Positions 8,225 through 16,639 of a stretch of DNA of 64,000 bases are shown here, in pieces. The position numbers were made by a program, and so were the translations under genes. The notes under the pieces were generated by a model that did no database searches, was not told the origin of the DNA, and saw nothing but the letters and a program-made list of their open reading frames with translations. Numbering within the stretch: the first letter of the stretch is position 1; each line of letters starts with the position of its first letter. Source of the stretch: Streptomyces sp. DG1A-41 (lineage in GTDB: Bacteria > Actinomycetota > Actinomycetes > Streptomycetales > Streptomycetaceae); the NCBI RefSeq assembly GCF_037055355.1, contig NZ_CP146350.1, positions 248,001-312,000 of the forward strand, in the 5' to 3' direction.

Positions 8225-9892
8225 ATGGGCAGGGCGCACGTCTCCACACACCAGTTGGTCGCCGGGCGGTACCGGCTGCTCGAGATCATCCAGCGCGAGA
8301 CCAACCGCATCTGCTGGTACGCCGAGGACCTCGGTGCCGGCGAGGTCTCCCGCCCGTGTCTCGTCACGCAGATCGGGCTCCCGGACGACGCGCACGAGAC
8401 CGAGCGCCGGGCCGCCGGCCGCCTGCTGCGCACGTCCGAACGCATGGCGCTGCTGTGCCCCGGCCGGATCGCCACGGTCGTCGACGCCGTCGAGGAGGCC
8501 GGCACCCTGTGGGCCGTCAACGAGTGGATCGACGGCACCCCGCTCGGCGAACTCCTCTCGGAGCAGGGCACGTTCAACTACGTGCGGGCCGCCCGTATCG
8601 GCCTGGAACTGCTCGACGTGCTGGACGCCGCGCACGCCGAGGGCATCACGCACGGCGAGCTCAGCCCCGGCCAGGTGTTCGTACGCGAGGACCATTCGGT
8701 CGTCGTCACCGGCTACGGCCTGGTCGGCGCGACCCTGGCGCCCCGGCTCACGGCACCCGCGTTCGCCTCCCCGGAACAGGCCCGCGACCAGCACATCGGG
8801 CCCGCGGCCGATCTGTGGGCGCTCGGCGCGGTCCTCTACACGATGGTCGAGGGCCGCCCGCCCTTCCGGGACCGGGGCCGGCCGGAGAACACCCTGAAGG
8901 GCGTGGACCGGCTGCCGCTGCGCACGCCGGTGCGCGCCGGTCCGCTCACGCAGGTCGTGCAGGGGCTGCTCCGCAAGGACGCGCGGGAACGGCTGACACG
9001 CCCGGTGGTCCGGGAGGCGCTGAACCGCGCGCTCAGCGAGGACCCGGAAGCGGCCATGGGGGCGGTGCCCGTGCCGCGGCTGCGCGGCGCATATGCCGCG
9101 ATGCGGCCGGGGGGTTTGGCATGGAGCAGACGCACCATGGTCGCGGGGACCACCCTGGCCGTGGTCACGGTCGCGGTCGCCGTGCTCGCCGCGACCCAGG
9201 GGCTGCCCGGCAGCGACACGGGCAGCGACGCGGCGGACTCCCCGGCCCGGCCTCCGGCCTCCGCCGCCTCGCCGGGCGGGGGCACCGGCGGCGGCAGCCC
9301 CGAGCCGTCCGGGCCACCCGGCCGGACCGGCTCCCCCTCCCCCTCGCCCTCTCAGGCGTCCCCCGACCCCACCCCCACTCCGACCCCTACGCCTACGCGC
9401 ACGCCGTCCGCCCCGGCCACGGCCCTGCCGCCCGGTTTCCGCACGTATCACGCGCCGGAGGGCTTCTCCGTCGCGCTCCCCGAGGGCTGGGAGCGGCTGG
9501 ACACCGATCGCCAGGGCGATCTGCGGTACCGCGTGGTCTTCGGTGCCGACGGCGACGACCGCACGCTGGCCGTCACCTACAGCGAGCGCGTGGGCCCGGA
9601 CCCCGTGGCCGTGTGGCGGGACGAAGTCGAGCCCCACCTGGAGCGGTCGGGCGATTACCAGAGGATCGGAGAGATCAGCGCGACGACGTACCAGGGACGC
9701 GAGGCCGCCGACATGGAGTGGACGGCCAACGTCGACGGCACCCGGGTGCACACCTTCGGCCGGGGCTTCCTGCTGGGCGGGGGCCGCAGCTTCTCGCTGC
9801 GCTGGACGACCCCGGACGACGACTGGGCGGACAAGGGGAACCAGGAGGCGTTGCGGACCTTCCTGAAGACGTTCCGGCCGGACTCAGACTGA
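8225..9892 (+). CDS. Membrane protein with degenerate Ser/Thr kinase-like domain
   Basis: This 555-residue protein starts with a protein-kinase fold (about 10-270: VAGRYRLLEII, a DLWALGAVLYTMVEGRPPF subdomain and an APE-like FASPEQ). The catalytic motifs are changed: the lysine strand reads LVTQIGL without Lys, HRD is HGE and DFG is TGY. A single transmembrane helix (about 300-322), a Pro/Thr/Ser-rich linker and a C-terminal extracytoplasmic domain of about 160 residues (YHAPEGFSVALPEGWERL onward) follow. It is probably a pseudokinase that transmits or senses cell-wall or stress signals rather than phosphorylating. ATG 8225 is chosen because GAGGG (8214-8218) is 6 bases upstream; ATG 8219 abuts it. 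The 3' end overlaps the convergent hydrolase by 9 bp. Confidence 0.85.
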   Translation: MGRAHVSTHQLVAGRYRLLEIIQRETNRICWYAEDLGAGEVSRPCLVTQIGLPDDAHETERRAAGRLLRTSERMALLCPGRIATVVDAVEEAGTLWAVNEWIDGTPLGELLSEQGTFNYVRAARIGLELLDVLDAAHAEGITHGELSPGQVFVREDHSVVVTGYGLVGATLAPRLTAPAFASPEQARDQHIGPAADLWALGAVLYTMVEGRPPFRDRGRPENTLKGVDRLPLRTPVRAGPLTQVVQGLLRKDARERLTRPVVREALNRALSEDPEAAMGAVPVPRLRGAYAAMRPGGLAWSRRTMVAGTTLAVVTVAVAVLAATQGLPGSDTGSDAADSPARPPASAASPGGGTGGGSPEPSGPPGRTGSPSPSPSQASPDPTPTPTPTPTRTPSAPATALPPGFRTYHAPEGFSVALPEGWERLDTDRQGDLRYRVVFGADGDDRTLAVTYSERVGPDPVAVWRDEVEPHLERSGDYQRIGEISATTYQGREAADMEWTANVDGTRVHTFGRGFLLGGGRSFSLRWTTPDDDWADKGNQEALRTFLKTFRPDSD

Positions 9893-11317
9893 GCCGCGCG
9901 GGGCGCGCAGGGAGGTGATCGGGCGGGGGGCGAAGGGCTGCGTGCGCCAGCTCGCGGTGAGCGTCCGGTCCGCGAGGGAGCACGTCAGCGCCAGGCGGTG
10001 CGGGGTCTCCAGGAACACCACCTCCACGGCCAGCGTGCCGGAATCCGTCCAGCCGCCGCTCACCGCGGTCGGGAGCGGTTTCTCCGCCACCGTCCAGCTC
10101 TGCCCTCCGATCCGCAGGCCCAGCCGGTTCTCGCCCTGGGTGAGCCGGAGCGTCCAGCCGCCCGCGTCCGGTACGAGTCCGGCCGACAGAGCGGGACCGC
10201 CCCCCGTGGGGGTCCTGAATTCGGCGGCCGGCCATTCCTCCGCCCGGTCCGGCGGTGCCGGCCTGCCCGGGGAGGGCGGCAGCGCGAGCCCGGCGAGGCG
10301 CTCCCGCAGGGCCTCGTCGGCGGCGTCCCGGCCGGGCAGCGGCTCGGGGCCGAAGGCGGGCAGCAGGTGCCGCCAGACGAGGTTCAGGTAGTCCTGCATC
10401 CGTTCGGTCGCCGAGGTCGCCGCGATCACCGCGTCGTGCTCGGGCAGCACCAGGCAGAACTGGCCGTACGCCCCGTCGCCCCGGTAGCCGTGCCGGGAGG
10501 TCCAGAACTGGTAGCCGTAGCCCCGGTCCCAGTCCTGCCGGTCCAGGTCTCCCATGGCTTTGCCGGTCGGTATGCGCGGGCGCGTGGCCCGGGCCACCCA
10601 CCCTTCGGGCAGCAGCCGCTGGCCCTCCCAGACCCCGTCGCGCAGATACAGCTCGCCGAGCCGGGCGACGGCGTCGGTGGTGGCGTGCAGACCGCTGTAG
10701 CCGATCTCGCGGCCGGCGCGGTCCCGCTGCCAGAACACCTCGCCGATGCCCAGGGGATCCAGCAGCCGCGGGCGCAGATACGCGGTGAGCGGCTGCCCGG
10801 TCACCCGCTGGACGATCGCGGCGAGGGTGTAGGTGGTGGGCTGGTTGTAGGCGAAGACGGTGCCGGGGTCGCGGTCCGGCGGCAGCAGCAGGAACCCGCG
10901 CACGGGCTCCTGCTTGTCCAGCCCGTAGACCTCGTCGATGGTCTCCCGCTCGTGGCCGCTCGACATGGACGCCACGTGCTTCACGAGCATGGCCCGGCTG
11001 CGCGGGTCGGTGATCTCGGCCTCGAACTCCGGGAAGTACGAGATCACCGGCGCGTCGAAGTCGAGCAGCCCCTCGGCCTCGGCCAGGGCGGCGGCGGTCC
11101 CGGTGAAGCTCTTGCTGAGCGAGTACAGCAGCTGGGGGCGGTCGGCGGTGTACGGTGCCCACCAGCCGGAGGCGACCAGCCGGCCGTGCCGCATGATCAT
11201 CAAGCTGTGCGGCTCGATCTCGGGGGCCGCTTCGAGCGCGTCGAGGAAGGCGTGGACGCCGGACGCGTCGACGCCCTGGGCGGCGGGGCTGCCGGTGGGC
11301 AGAGCGGAGGCACTCAT
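9884..11317 (-). CDS. Serine hydrolase, beta-lactamase / class C penicillin-binding fold
   Basis: This 477-residue protein carries the SxxK nucleophile motif in LLYSLSKSFTG (about residue 68) and the tyrosine motif YNQ in FAYNQPTTYTLAAI. EstB-like esterases and D-aminopeptidase-like hydrolases share this fold. No signal peptide is seen (the N-terminus is MSASALPTGSPAAQG), so it should act in the cytoplasm, like many Streptomyces beta-lactamase-family esterases. A beta-rich C-terminal domain of about 130 residues follows the catalytic core. ATG 11317 is preceded by AGGATG. The gene is convergent with the pseudokinase gene. The substrate is unknown. Confidence 0.87.
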   Translation of the reverse strand: MSASALPTGSPAAQGVDASGVHAFLDALEAAPEIEPHSLMIMRHGRLVASGWWAPYTADRPQLLYSLSKSFTGTAAALAEAEGLLDFDAPVISYFPEFEAEITDPRSRAMLVKHVASMSSGHERETIDEVYGLDKQEPVRGFLLLPPDRDPGTVFAYNQPTTYTLAAIVQRVTGQPLTAYLRPRLLDPLGIGEVFWQRDRAGREIGYSGLHATTDAVARLGELYLRDGVWEGQRLLPEGWVARATRPRIPTGKAMGDLDRQDWDRGYGYQFWTSRHGYRGDGAYGQFCLVLPEHDAVIAATSATERMQDYLNLVWRHLLPAFGPEPLPGRDAADEALRERLAGLALPPSPGRPAPPDRAEEWPAAEFRTPTGGGPALSAGLVPDAGGWTLRLTQGENRLGLRIGGQSWTVAEKPLPTAVSGGWTDSGTLAVEVVFLETPHRLALTCSLADRTLTASWRTQPFAPRPITSLRAPRGSV

Positions 11318-11389
11318 GGGGGCATCCTGCCCCCGTCGGGGGCCTTGATCGAGCAGTTTTCACGCCCGTTGCCAGGGGACCCGGCGGTT

Positions 11390-12360
11390 ATGGTGCAAAT
11401 CGGATACACGATGATGACCGAGCAGGCCGGCCCCGAGAGCTCGTCGACCATGTGGTGCGGGCCGAGGAGGCGGGCTTCGACTTCTCGGTGACCTCCGACC
11501 ACTATTTCCCGTGGCTGCGCTCGCAGGGTCACTCGCCCTACGCGTGGGCGGTGCTCGGTGCGGCCGCCCAGGCCACGTCACGCATCCCGCTGATGACGTA
11601 CGTGACGTGCCCGACGTTCCGCTACCACCCCGCGGTGGTGGCGCAGAAGGCGGCGACGGTCCAGTTGCTGTCCGAGGGCCGCTTCCGGCTGGGGCTCGGC
11701 TCCGGCGAGAACCTCAACGAGCACGTCGTGGGCGGCGGCTGGCCGTCCGTCGACGTACGGCACGAGATGTTCGAGGAGGCCGTGGAGATCATCCGCGCCC
11801 TCTTCAAGGGCGGTCACGTCAACCATCGCGGCACGCACTTCGACGTGGAGTCGGCCCGGCTGTGGGACCTGCCGGACGAGGCGCCGCCCATCGGCATCGC
11901 CGTCTCCGGGGAGCGGTCGTGCGAGCTCGCGGGCCGGCTGGGCGATCTGGTGATCGCCACGGAGCCCAAGGCGGGCCTGCTGGAGGCGTTCGACCGGCAC
12001 GGCGGCGAGGGCAAGCCCCGCGTGGGCCAGCTGCCGGTCTGCTACGACCCCGACCGGGACACGGCGATCAAGCGGGCCCACTCCCAGTTCCGCTGGTTCG
12101 GCAGCGGCTGGAAGGTCAACTCCGAGCTGCCGCACCCGGATTCCTTCGAGGCGGCGACCCAGTTCGTCACGCCCGACGACGTCGCCGACTCCATTCCCTG
12201 CGGCGACGACCCGGACGCGTTCGTCGAGGCCGTCCGTCCGTACGCCGAGGCCGGTTTCACCGAGATCGCCCTGGTCCAGATCGGTGGCGATTCGCAGCCG
12301 GGGTATCTCGACTGGTCGGAGAAGACCCTTCTGCCCGCCCTGCGCGACGCGTTCGGCTGA
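11390..12360 (+). pseudogene. LLM-class F420-dependent oxidoreductase, frameshifted near its start
   Basis: The protein reads MVQIGYTMMTEQAGP from ATG 11390, then loses frame; the expected continuation RELVDHVVRAEEAGFDFS appears one base off. A single C is missing from the run at 11431-11434. The remaining 300 residues are intact and typical of the TIGR03557-type F420-dependent G6PD-like family (SDHYFPWL, GLGSGENLNEH, a GDD-x-D-AFVEAVRPYAEAG end). Translation from GTG 11452 would give a 302-residue protein lacking the first beta strand. The lesion could be a real mutation or a homopolymer sequencing error. Family members use F420 to reduce or oxidise varied substrates. Confidence 0.75.
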
Positions 12361-12884
12361 GGTCCTCCGCCAGGGCCGCGTCGGCCTGTTCCACCAGCCG
12401 GGCCCTCCGCTTGGGAGGGCTCCTCCTCCGAGCGCGGAGGTGACCTGCGGCCCGCGCATCACCGGGACATTGCCCCGGTTCGCGTGTTCGCCGCCCGGCG
12501 GGACACCCGGCCGGCCGGTCTCGATCGCGGCGCAGCGGAAGCCGCGCGCCAGATCACAGGCCGGGCAGCCGGCCGGGCCGCGCGCGAGCCGGTCGCAGCA
12601 GTCGGGGAACAGCACCCGGTCGAGGGCGGCGTCCACCCCCCGCCAGCCCTGCCGGTCGGGTCCGGCCACGACCATCTCGGCCGGCGCCTTCCCCTCCTGA
12701 CCGCCTCGGCGTCCCACCTCGGGCCGCACCATCCGCGCGACGTCACCCACCCGCGACCGGCGCGCCAACACGTTGACGGCCCCCGGCCTGCGCAGACGGT
12801 GAACGGCGGGGCCGGCGGGTGCCGATAGGCTGCCGTCCGCACAGCGCGCAGTCCGATCCGCCCCGCCCCCCAGGAGAGTCGCCC
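12361..12884. other. Region without a confident gene; possible broken minus-strand frame
   Basis: On the minus strand, 12771 down to about 12445 has high third-position GC and reads a Cys-rich segment (DCCDRLARGPAGCPACDLA) that looks protein-like. A plausible continuation, RARLVEQADAALAEDL, lies in another frame near 12375-12420. No start with a Shine-Dalgarno sequence and no family match can be given. The plus strand is also open here. I regard it as a possible frameshifted hypothetical gene. Confidence 0.25.
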
Positions 12885-13925
12885 GTGACCGTCGCCCTCA
12901 CCCCGCCCGAGACGTCCCCCGCGCCGTCGGCGCCCGTCTCCGACCTGATCGCGCGGGACGCGCGGGAGTTCGGGGCGTACGCCCGGACCGGAGGGTGGGC
13001 CTTCGGGCTGAAGGTGGCGCGCAGCGTGCGGCCCGGCGGGCAGGGCTCAAACGAGACGGCGAAGGTGTCGGCGAAGGAGTTCGCGGAGCTCGCCGGGTGC
13101 TCCGCCGAGCGGGTCATGCGCTACTACAAGGCGTGGGACCGGGCGGCCGACGACGGGCTGGTCCCGCACTTCGAAGCCCTGACACCGGGTCAGGAGATGG
13201 AACTGCCGGACGCCGACGTGTGGCTGAGCTACTACGTCTCCCGCTCCGGCGCCACCTCCGAACGCGGCACCGCCATCGCCGAGGCCGCCGAGGCGGAGGG
13301 CATCCGGCCCACGAAGGCGCTGGAGGTCGCGGAGAACCCCACCGCCCTGCGCGCCGCGATCCTCGCCGACCCCTCCACCGCCCGCGCGGCCCGCCAGGCC
13401 CTGCTGGACCGAGTCAGGGAAGACCCCGAGCTCCAGTCCGAGCTGGCCCGTGACGTCGTGCGTACCGACGAGCTGAAGAAGGCCGTCGCCGGTGAGAGCA
13501 GGGCGGCCGACCGGATCGGATACGTGCGCCAGATCGCCGAGTCGGGGCAGATCAAGACGCCCGCCGGGCAGACCGTGGACGCGCCGGCCGACCTCCGCCA
13601 GGAGGCCGAGCGGCACCTGTCCCTCATCGACGAGCTGGACGAGGGCGAGGACGCCGGCGAGTGGGCCGCCGAGGCGTACGACACCATGAAGTCCCTCGTC
13701 GTCGAGGCCGTCGAGACCGACCCGGGGCTGCGGGTGCGGGAGCGGCGCACGAAGTTCTACAGCAGCCTCCAGAAGGCGACCAAGGTGTTCGAGGAACTGA
13801 CCTTCGACGACGCCGGGGAGTTCTACGAGGACGACATGGTCCAGCGTCTGGAGGAGCTCCAGCGGGCCGTGGCCGTGTGCATCGAGTCCCTGCGCGGTGC
13901 CCGCGGGAATCACCCGGAGGGCTGA
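12885..13925 (+). CDS. Hypothetical protein with HTH-like N-terminal segment
   Basis: This 346-residue protein of unknown function is acidic and mostly helical. Residues about 60-85 (AKEFAELAGCSAERVMRYYK) look like a helix-turn-helix, so DNA binding is plausible. The rest is rich in Ala/Glu/Arg heptads and suggests a coiled or helical-bundle protein; a distal EDDMVQRLEELQRAV segment ends it. The start at GTG 12885 is supported by AGGAGAG 6 bases upstream. It stands alone between the LLM gene and the SsgA-like gene. It recalls plasmid- or ParB-type regulators in layout, but I do not recognise the family and make no functional claim. Confidence 0.75.
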   Translation: MTVALTPPETSPAPSAPVSDLIARDAREFGAYARTGGWAFGLKVARSVRPGGQGSNETAKVSAKEFAELAGCSAERVMRYYKAWDRAADDGLVPHFEALTPGQEMELPDADVWLSYYVSRSGATSERGTAIAEAAEAEGIRPTKALEVAENPTALRAAILADPSTARAARQALLDRVREDPELQSELARDVVRTDELKKAVAGESRAADRIGYVRQIAESGQIKTPAGQTVDAPADLRQEAERHLSLIDELDEGEDAGEWAAEAYDTMKSLVVEAVETDPGLRVRERRTKFYSSLQKATKVFEELTFDDAGEFYEDDMVQRLEELQRAVAVCIESLRGARGNHPEG

Positions 13926-13949
13926 GCATCTTGTGCGTCTGGGGGGTAC
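13926..13949 (+). promoter_or_regulatory. SigB-type promoter before the SsgA-like gene
   Basis: GCAT (13926-13929), 14 bases, then GGGTAC (13944-13949) fits the published S. coelicolor SigB consensus GNNT-N14-16-GGGTA(C/T). It lies 42 bases upstream of the GTG start. A similar arrangement precedes the sigma-factor gene at 29990. Confidence 0.55.
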
Positions 13950-13991
13950 TAGAGGGCTCTACGTCGGTTGGTTCTTCCCGGAGGCCCTCTC

Positions 13992-14417
13992 GTGAACTCC
14001 TTCGTGCACAAGACCCTGGTGGTGCAGCTCCAGGCGGGTGACACGGACCGTTTCTCCGTGCTCGCCCACCTGAGCTACGACGCCGCGGACCCGTTCGCCG
14101 TCACCGTCGTCTTCAGCCACGACGGCCGTGTCCTCGCCCGCTGGCAGCTGGACCGCGAGATGCTCGGCGAGGCGCTGCGGCGTCCGGTCGGGGTGGGGGA
14201 CGTGCGGATGCGTCCCGAGTCGCGGGGCATGTGGCAGGAGCTGCGTATGGAGTTTTTCGGTGACGCCCGTCCCGACGGCGGCCGCCACCACGCGGTGGTG
14301 TTCGCGTGGGCCCCGGCGTTCGCGGCGTTCCTGCGGGAGACCCACGAGGTGGTCCAGCCGGGCCGCGAGGAGGTCCGCGTCGACGACTTCCTGGCGGACG
14401 TCATCGCCGGGGGCTGA
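13992..14417 (+). CDS. SsgA-like sporulation / cell-division regulator (SALP)
   Basis: This 141-residue protein has the SsgA/SsgB-family profile: an N-terminal beta half with AHLSYDAADPFAVTVVF, then WQLDREMLGEAL, VGVGDVRMRP and a C-terminal VDDFLADVIA. SALPs are actinomycete-specific proteins that steer septum placement and peptidoglycan remodelling, with SsgB recruiting FtsZ in sporulating hyphae. Which paralogue this is cannot be decided, so no symbol is given. GTG 13992 has GGAGG 7 bases upstream. A SigB-like promoter lies just upstream, suggesting stress or developmental control. Confidence 0.87.
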   Translation: MNSFVHKTLVVQLQAGDTDRFSVLAHLSYDAADPFAVTVVFSHDGRVLARWQLDREMLGEALRRPVGVGDVRMRPESRGMWQELRMEFFGDARPDGGRHHAVVFAWAPAFAAFLRETHEVVQPGREEVRVDDFLADVIAGG

Positions 14418-14505
14418 TCCGGGGGCGTTTCCCGCCGACGAACCTGCCGTGCTGTCCGCCGGCCGCTCACGCCGTGGCGCTGAGGGCGGGCACCACCGCA
14501 GGCCG

Positions 14506-15003
14506 TCACTTCGACGTGTGGCGGTGCCGGGTCCACAGAGGCAGGACGAACCAGCACAGCAGGTACCAGGCGACCACGCCGGCGACGAGGTAGGGGACGA
14601 AGCCGTCGTGCGTCGCCACCCGCAGGATCAGCAGCAGTGAGGCGGTCATCGTGGCGAGCAGCAGCACGAGCCCGAGCAGGGTGAGCCGGGAGGCCAGCCG
14701 CACCGCCTGCGGTTTGACGCGCCGGCCGGAGACGAGGCGGTGCAGGGACACCGGCCCGATGAGCGCCCCGGTCGCGCAGGCGCCGAGGACGACCGTCAGG
14801 AGGTAGATCGCCTGGTCCGTGTCGGTCAGGTCGTCGTATTTCTCGGTGAACACCACTGTGAGCAGAAAACCGAACAGGATCTGCACGCCCATCTGGGCCA
14901 CGCGGACTTCCTGGATGAGCTCCTGCCACATCCGGTCCGCTCTCTCCTCCTCCGTCTCGTTGCGCCCCCGGCGCCTCGGCGCGCCCTCTGCCGTGTCCGC
15001 CAC
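14506..15003 (-). CDS. DUF6328-type small membrane protein
   Basis: This 165-residue protein has a charged N-terminus (RNETEEERADRMWQELIQE) and four predicted transmembrane helices: VQILFGFLLTVVF, AIYLLTVVLGACATGALI, LTLLGLVLLLATMTASLLLI and YLVAGVVAWYLLCWFVLPLW. The pattern E-L-x-E-x-R-V-x-Q-x-G-x-Q-I-L-F-G-F-L matches the actinobacterial DUF6328 family, whose function is unknown. GTG 15003 has GGAGG about 5 bases upstream. It is divergent from the small gene at 15150. Confidence 0.8.
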   Translation of the reverse strand: MADTAEGAPRRRGRNETEEERADRMWQELIQEVRVAQMGVQILFGFLLTVVFTEKYDDLTDTDQAIYLLTVVLGACATGALIGPVSLHRLVSGRRVKPQAVRLASRLTLLGLVLLLATMTASLLLILRVATHDGFVPYLVAGVVAWYLLCWFVLPLWTRHRHTSK

Positions 15004-15082
15004 TGTTCCTCCCCGGTGTGAGACGTGAGTGCTTCTCTCACGCGGGTTCCCCGTAAGCGGCCGTCGTCCCGGCCTCGTGGCG

Positions 15083-15107
15083 GTTTGAGCGGTCAGCGGA
15101 CGGTTAC
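15083..15107 (+). promoter_or_regulatory. Weak SigB-like promoter candidate
   Basis: GTTT (15083-15086), 15 bases, then GGTTAC (15102-15107) differs from the SigB -10 GGGTAC by one base. It lies 42 bases upstream of the next gene. Similarity alone supports it. Confidence 0.25.
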
Positions 15108-15149
15108 ACGGACGGCGACTGACGCACAGCCCGAGGAGGTCGTGGACGC

Positions 15150-15497
15150 ATGTCCGGTACGCAGCTCACCGTCACGCTCAGCGGCGGGGGCACCGACGAC
15201 GCACGAGCGGTCGTCCGGGCCCTGGAAGGCACGTTCGGGGCGCCGGACGAGCTGCCCGCCGACGAGAACGCGACGGTGCACACGGCGACCTTCGACGGCG
15301 GCACGGACGCGAGTCCCGCCGGGAGCGCCGGGGCGGGCGCCGAGCGCCTGTCCGCCCCGGTGACCGTCACGGTGCAGGGCGCCCCGGAGGCGGTGCGGCG
15401 GGCGAGCGACACGCTCACCCGCGCCTTCACGGCCCGCGACGACGGGATCGTCTCCGGCGACCAGGAGCAGGAGAGGCAGCTGCTCCTGGTGCCGTGA
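15150..15497 (+). CDS. Hypothetical protein
   Basis: This 115-residue acidic protein of unknown function is made of alternating beta and helix segments (QLTVTLSG, then DDARAVVRALEGTFG, then VTVTVQGAPEAVRRA). That pattern hints at two small alpha/beta repeats. It has no signal peptide or membrane segment. The start ATG 15150 follows GAGGAGG at a somewhat long spacing. It is divergent from the DUF6328 gene and convergent with the aldo/keto reductase 18 bp away. Codon bias supports a real gene. Confidence 0.65.
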   Translation: MSGTQLTVTLSGGGTDDARAVVRALEGTFGAPDELPADENATVHTATFDGGTDASPAGSAGAGAERLSAPVTVTVQGAPEAVRRASDTLTRAFTARDDGIVSGDQEQERQLLLVP

Positions 15498-15515
15498 CGG
15501 GGCGGGGCTCCCTGC

Positions 15516-16499
15516 CTACCAGCGGGATTCCACCTGGTCCTTGATCCGCCGGTCGTAGAGGTCGCGGATCGCCGTCAGCGTCTCGCCGGGCAGCTCCGGC
15601 AGACGGGCGGCGGCCGCGTTGGCGCGGGCCTGCTCTGGCGAGCGGGCGCCGGGGATCACGGTGGTCACCCCGGGCTGGTCGATGATCCACCGCAGGGCCA
15701 GCTGGGCCGGGGTGCAGCCCTCGGGGGCGAGCGCCGCGAACTCGGCGGCCGCCTCGACACCGGTGACGTAGTCGACGCCGGAAAAGGTCTCTCCCACGTC
15801 GAAGGACTCGCCGTGCCGGTTGTAGGTGCGGTGGTCGTTCCCGGGGAAGACGGTGTCCCGCGTGTACTTGCCCGACAGCAGGCCGGAGGCGAGCGGGACG
15901 CGGGCGATGATGCCGACGCCCGCCTCGCGGGCGGCCGGGAGCACCTCGCGCAGCGGCTTCATGCGGAACGGGTTGAGGATGATCTGCACGCTCGCCACGT
16001 TCGGCCGGGCGATCGCGGTCAGCGCCTCCTCACAGGTCTCGACGCTGACGCCGTACGCGGCGATCCGCTCCTCCTCGACCAGCGTGTCCAGGGCGTCGAA
16101 CACCTCGTCCGACGAGTAGACGGGCGTCGGCGGGCAGTGCAGCTGCACCAGGTCGATACGGTCGACGCCGAGGTTGCGCCGGGAGCGGTCGTTCCAGGCG
16201 CGGAAGTTGTCGAGCACGTAGTTCTCGGGGATCTGGTCGACCCGGCGGCCCATCTTGGTGGCGACCAGGACGTGCAGGTCCGGCCGGCCGCCGAGGAACG
16301 CGGCTATGGTCTGCTCGCTGCGGCCGTCGCCGTACACGTCGGCGGTGTCGAAGAAGGTCACCCCGGCCTCGGCCGCCGCCTCCAGGACCGCAAGGGCCTC
16401 CTTGTCGTCGACGTCGCCCCAGTCGGCACCCAGCTGCCACGTACCGAGACCGACGACGGAAGCGTGCTGACCCGACCTGTCGAATGTGCGCTCGTCCAT
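15516..16499 (-). CDS. Aldo/keto reductase
   Basis: This 327-residue NADPH-dependent reductase has a TIM barrel and the AKR catalytic tetrad: Asp and Tyr in FFDTADVYGDG, Lys in VATKMG and His in LVQLHCPP. The cofactor-binding end IPGARSPEQARANAAA is present. The chemistry is carbonyl reduction to alcohol; the physiological substrate is not evident. The frame continues upstream to 16577, but the family begins at MDERTFDRSG (ATG 16499) and the extra 26 residues look like leader sequence. It is divergent from the cholesterol-oxidase-like gene, sharing a 140-bp control region with an inverted repeat. Confidence 0.88.
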   Translation of the reverse strand: MDERTFDRSGQHASVVGLGTWQLGADWGDVDDKEALAVLEAAAEAGVTFFDTADVYGDGRSEQTIAAFLGGRPDLHVLVATKMGRRVDQIPENYVLDNFRAWNDRSRRNLGVDRIDLVQLHCPPTPVYSSDEVFDALDTLVEEERIAAYGVSVETCEEALTAIARPNVASVQIILNPFRMKPLREVLPAAREAGVGIIARVPLASGLLSGKYTRDTVFPGNDHRTYNRHGESFDVGETFSGVDYVTGVEAAAEFAALAPEGCTPAQLALRWIIDQPGVTTVIPGARSPEQARANAAAARLPELPGETLTAIRDLYDRRIKDQVESRW

Positions 16500-16566
16500 G
16501 GGCGTCAGTCTGTCATCCGTCACGGCCGCGCGTGGAAGATCCGGCTCCGGGCCGCCGACCCTGCCC

Positions 16567-16598
16567 GATTCACTCACACGAGTGAATCACGAGTGAAT
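16567..16598. promoter_or_regulatory. Inverted repeat plus extra half-site, candidate operator
   Basis: GATTCACTC (16567-16575) and GAGTGAATC (16580-16588) are exact reverse complements with a 4-base spacer. A third half-site GAGTGAAT follows at 16591-16598, 11 bp after the start of the second arm. It sits between two divergent genes, so one regulator could control both. Confidence 0.5.
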
Positions 16599-16639
16599 AC
16601 AGTCGACAGGGATATGTCACGTGTCAACGGGCCCCTAGC

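Noticed and set aside
9300..9420. Direct repeat CCCCACTCCGACCCC-like
   Set aside because: This is the codon-level Pro/Thr linker of the pseudokinase, not a separate repeat element.
9998..11491. 497-residue plus-strand frame opposite the beta-lactamase-fold gene
   Set aside because: A shadow frame, except that its last 30 residues are the true N-terminus of the frameshifted LLM gene.
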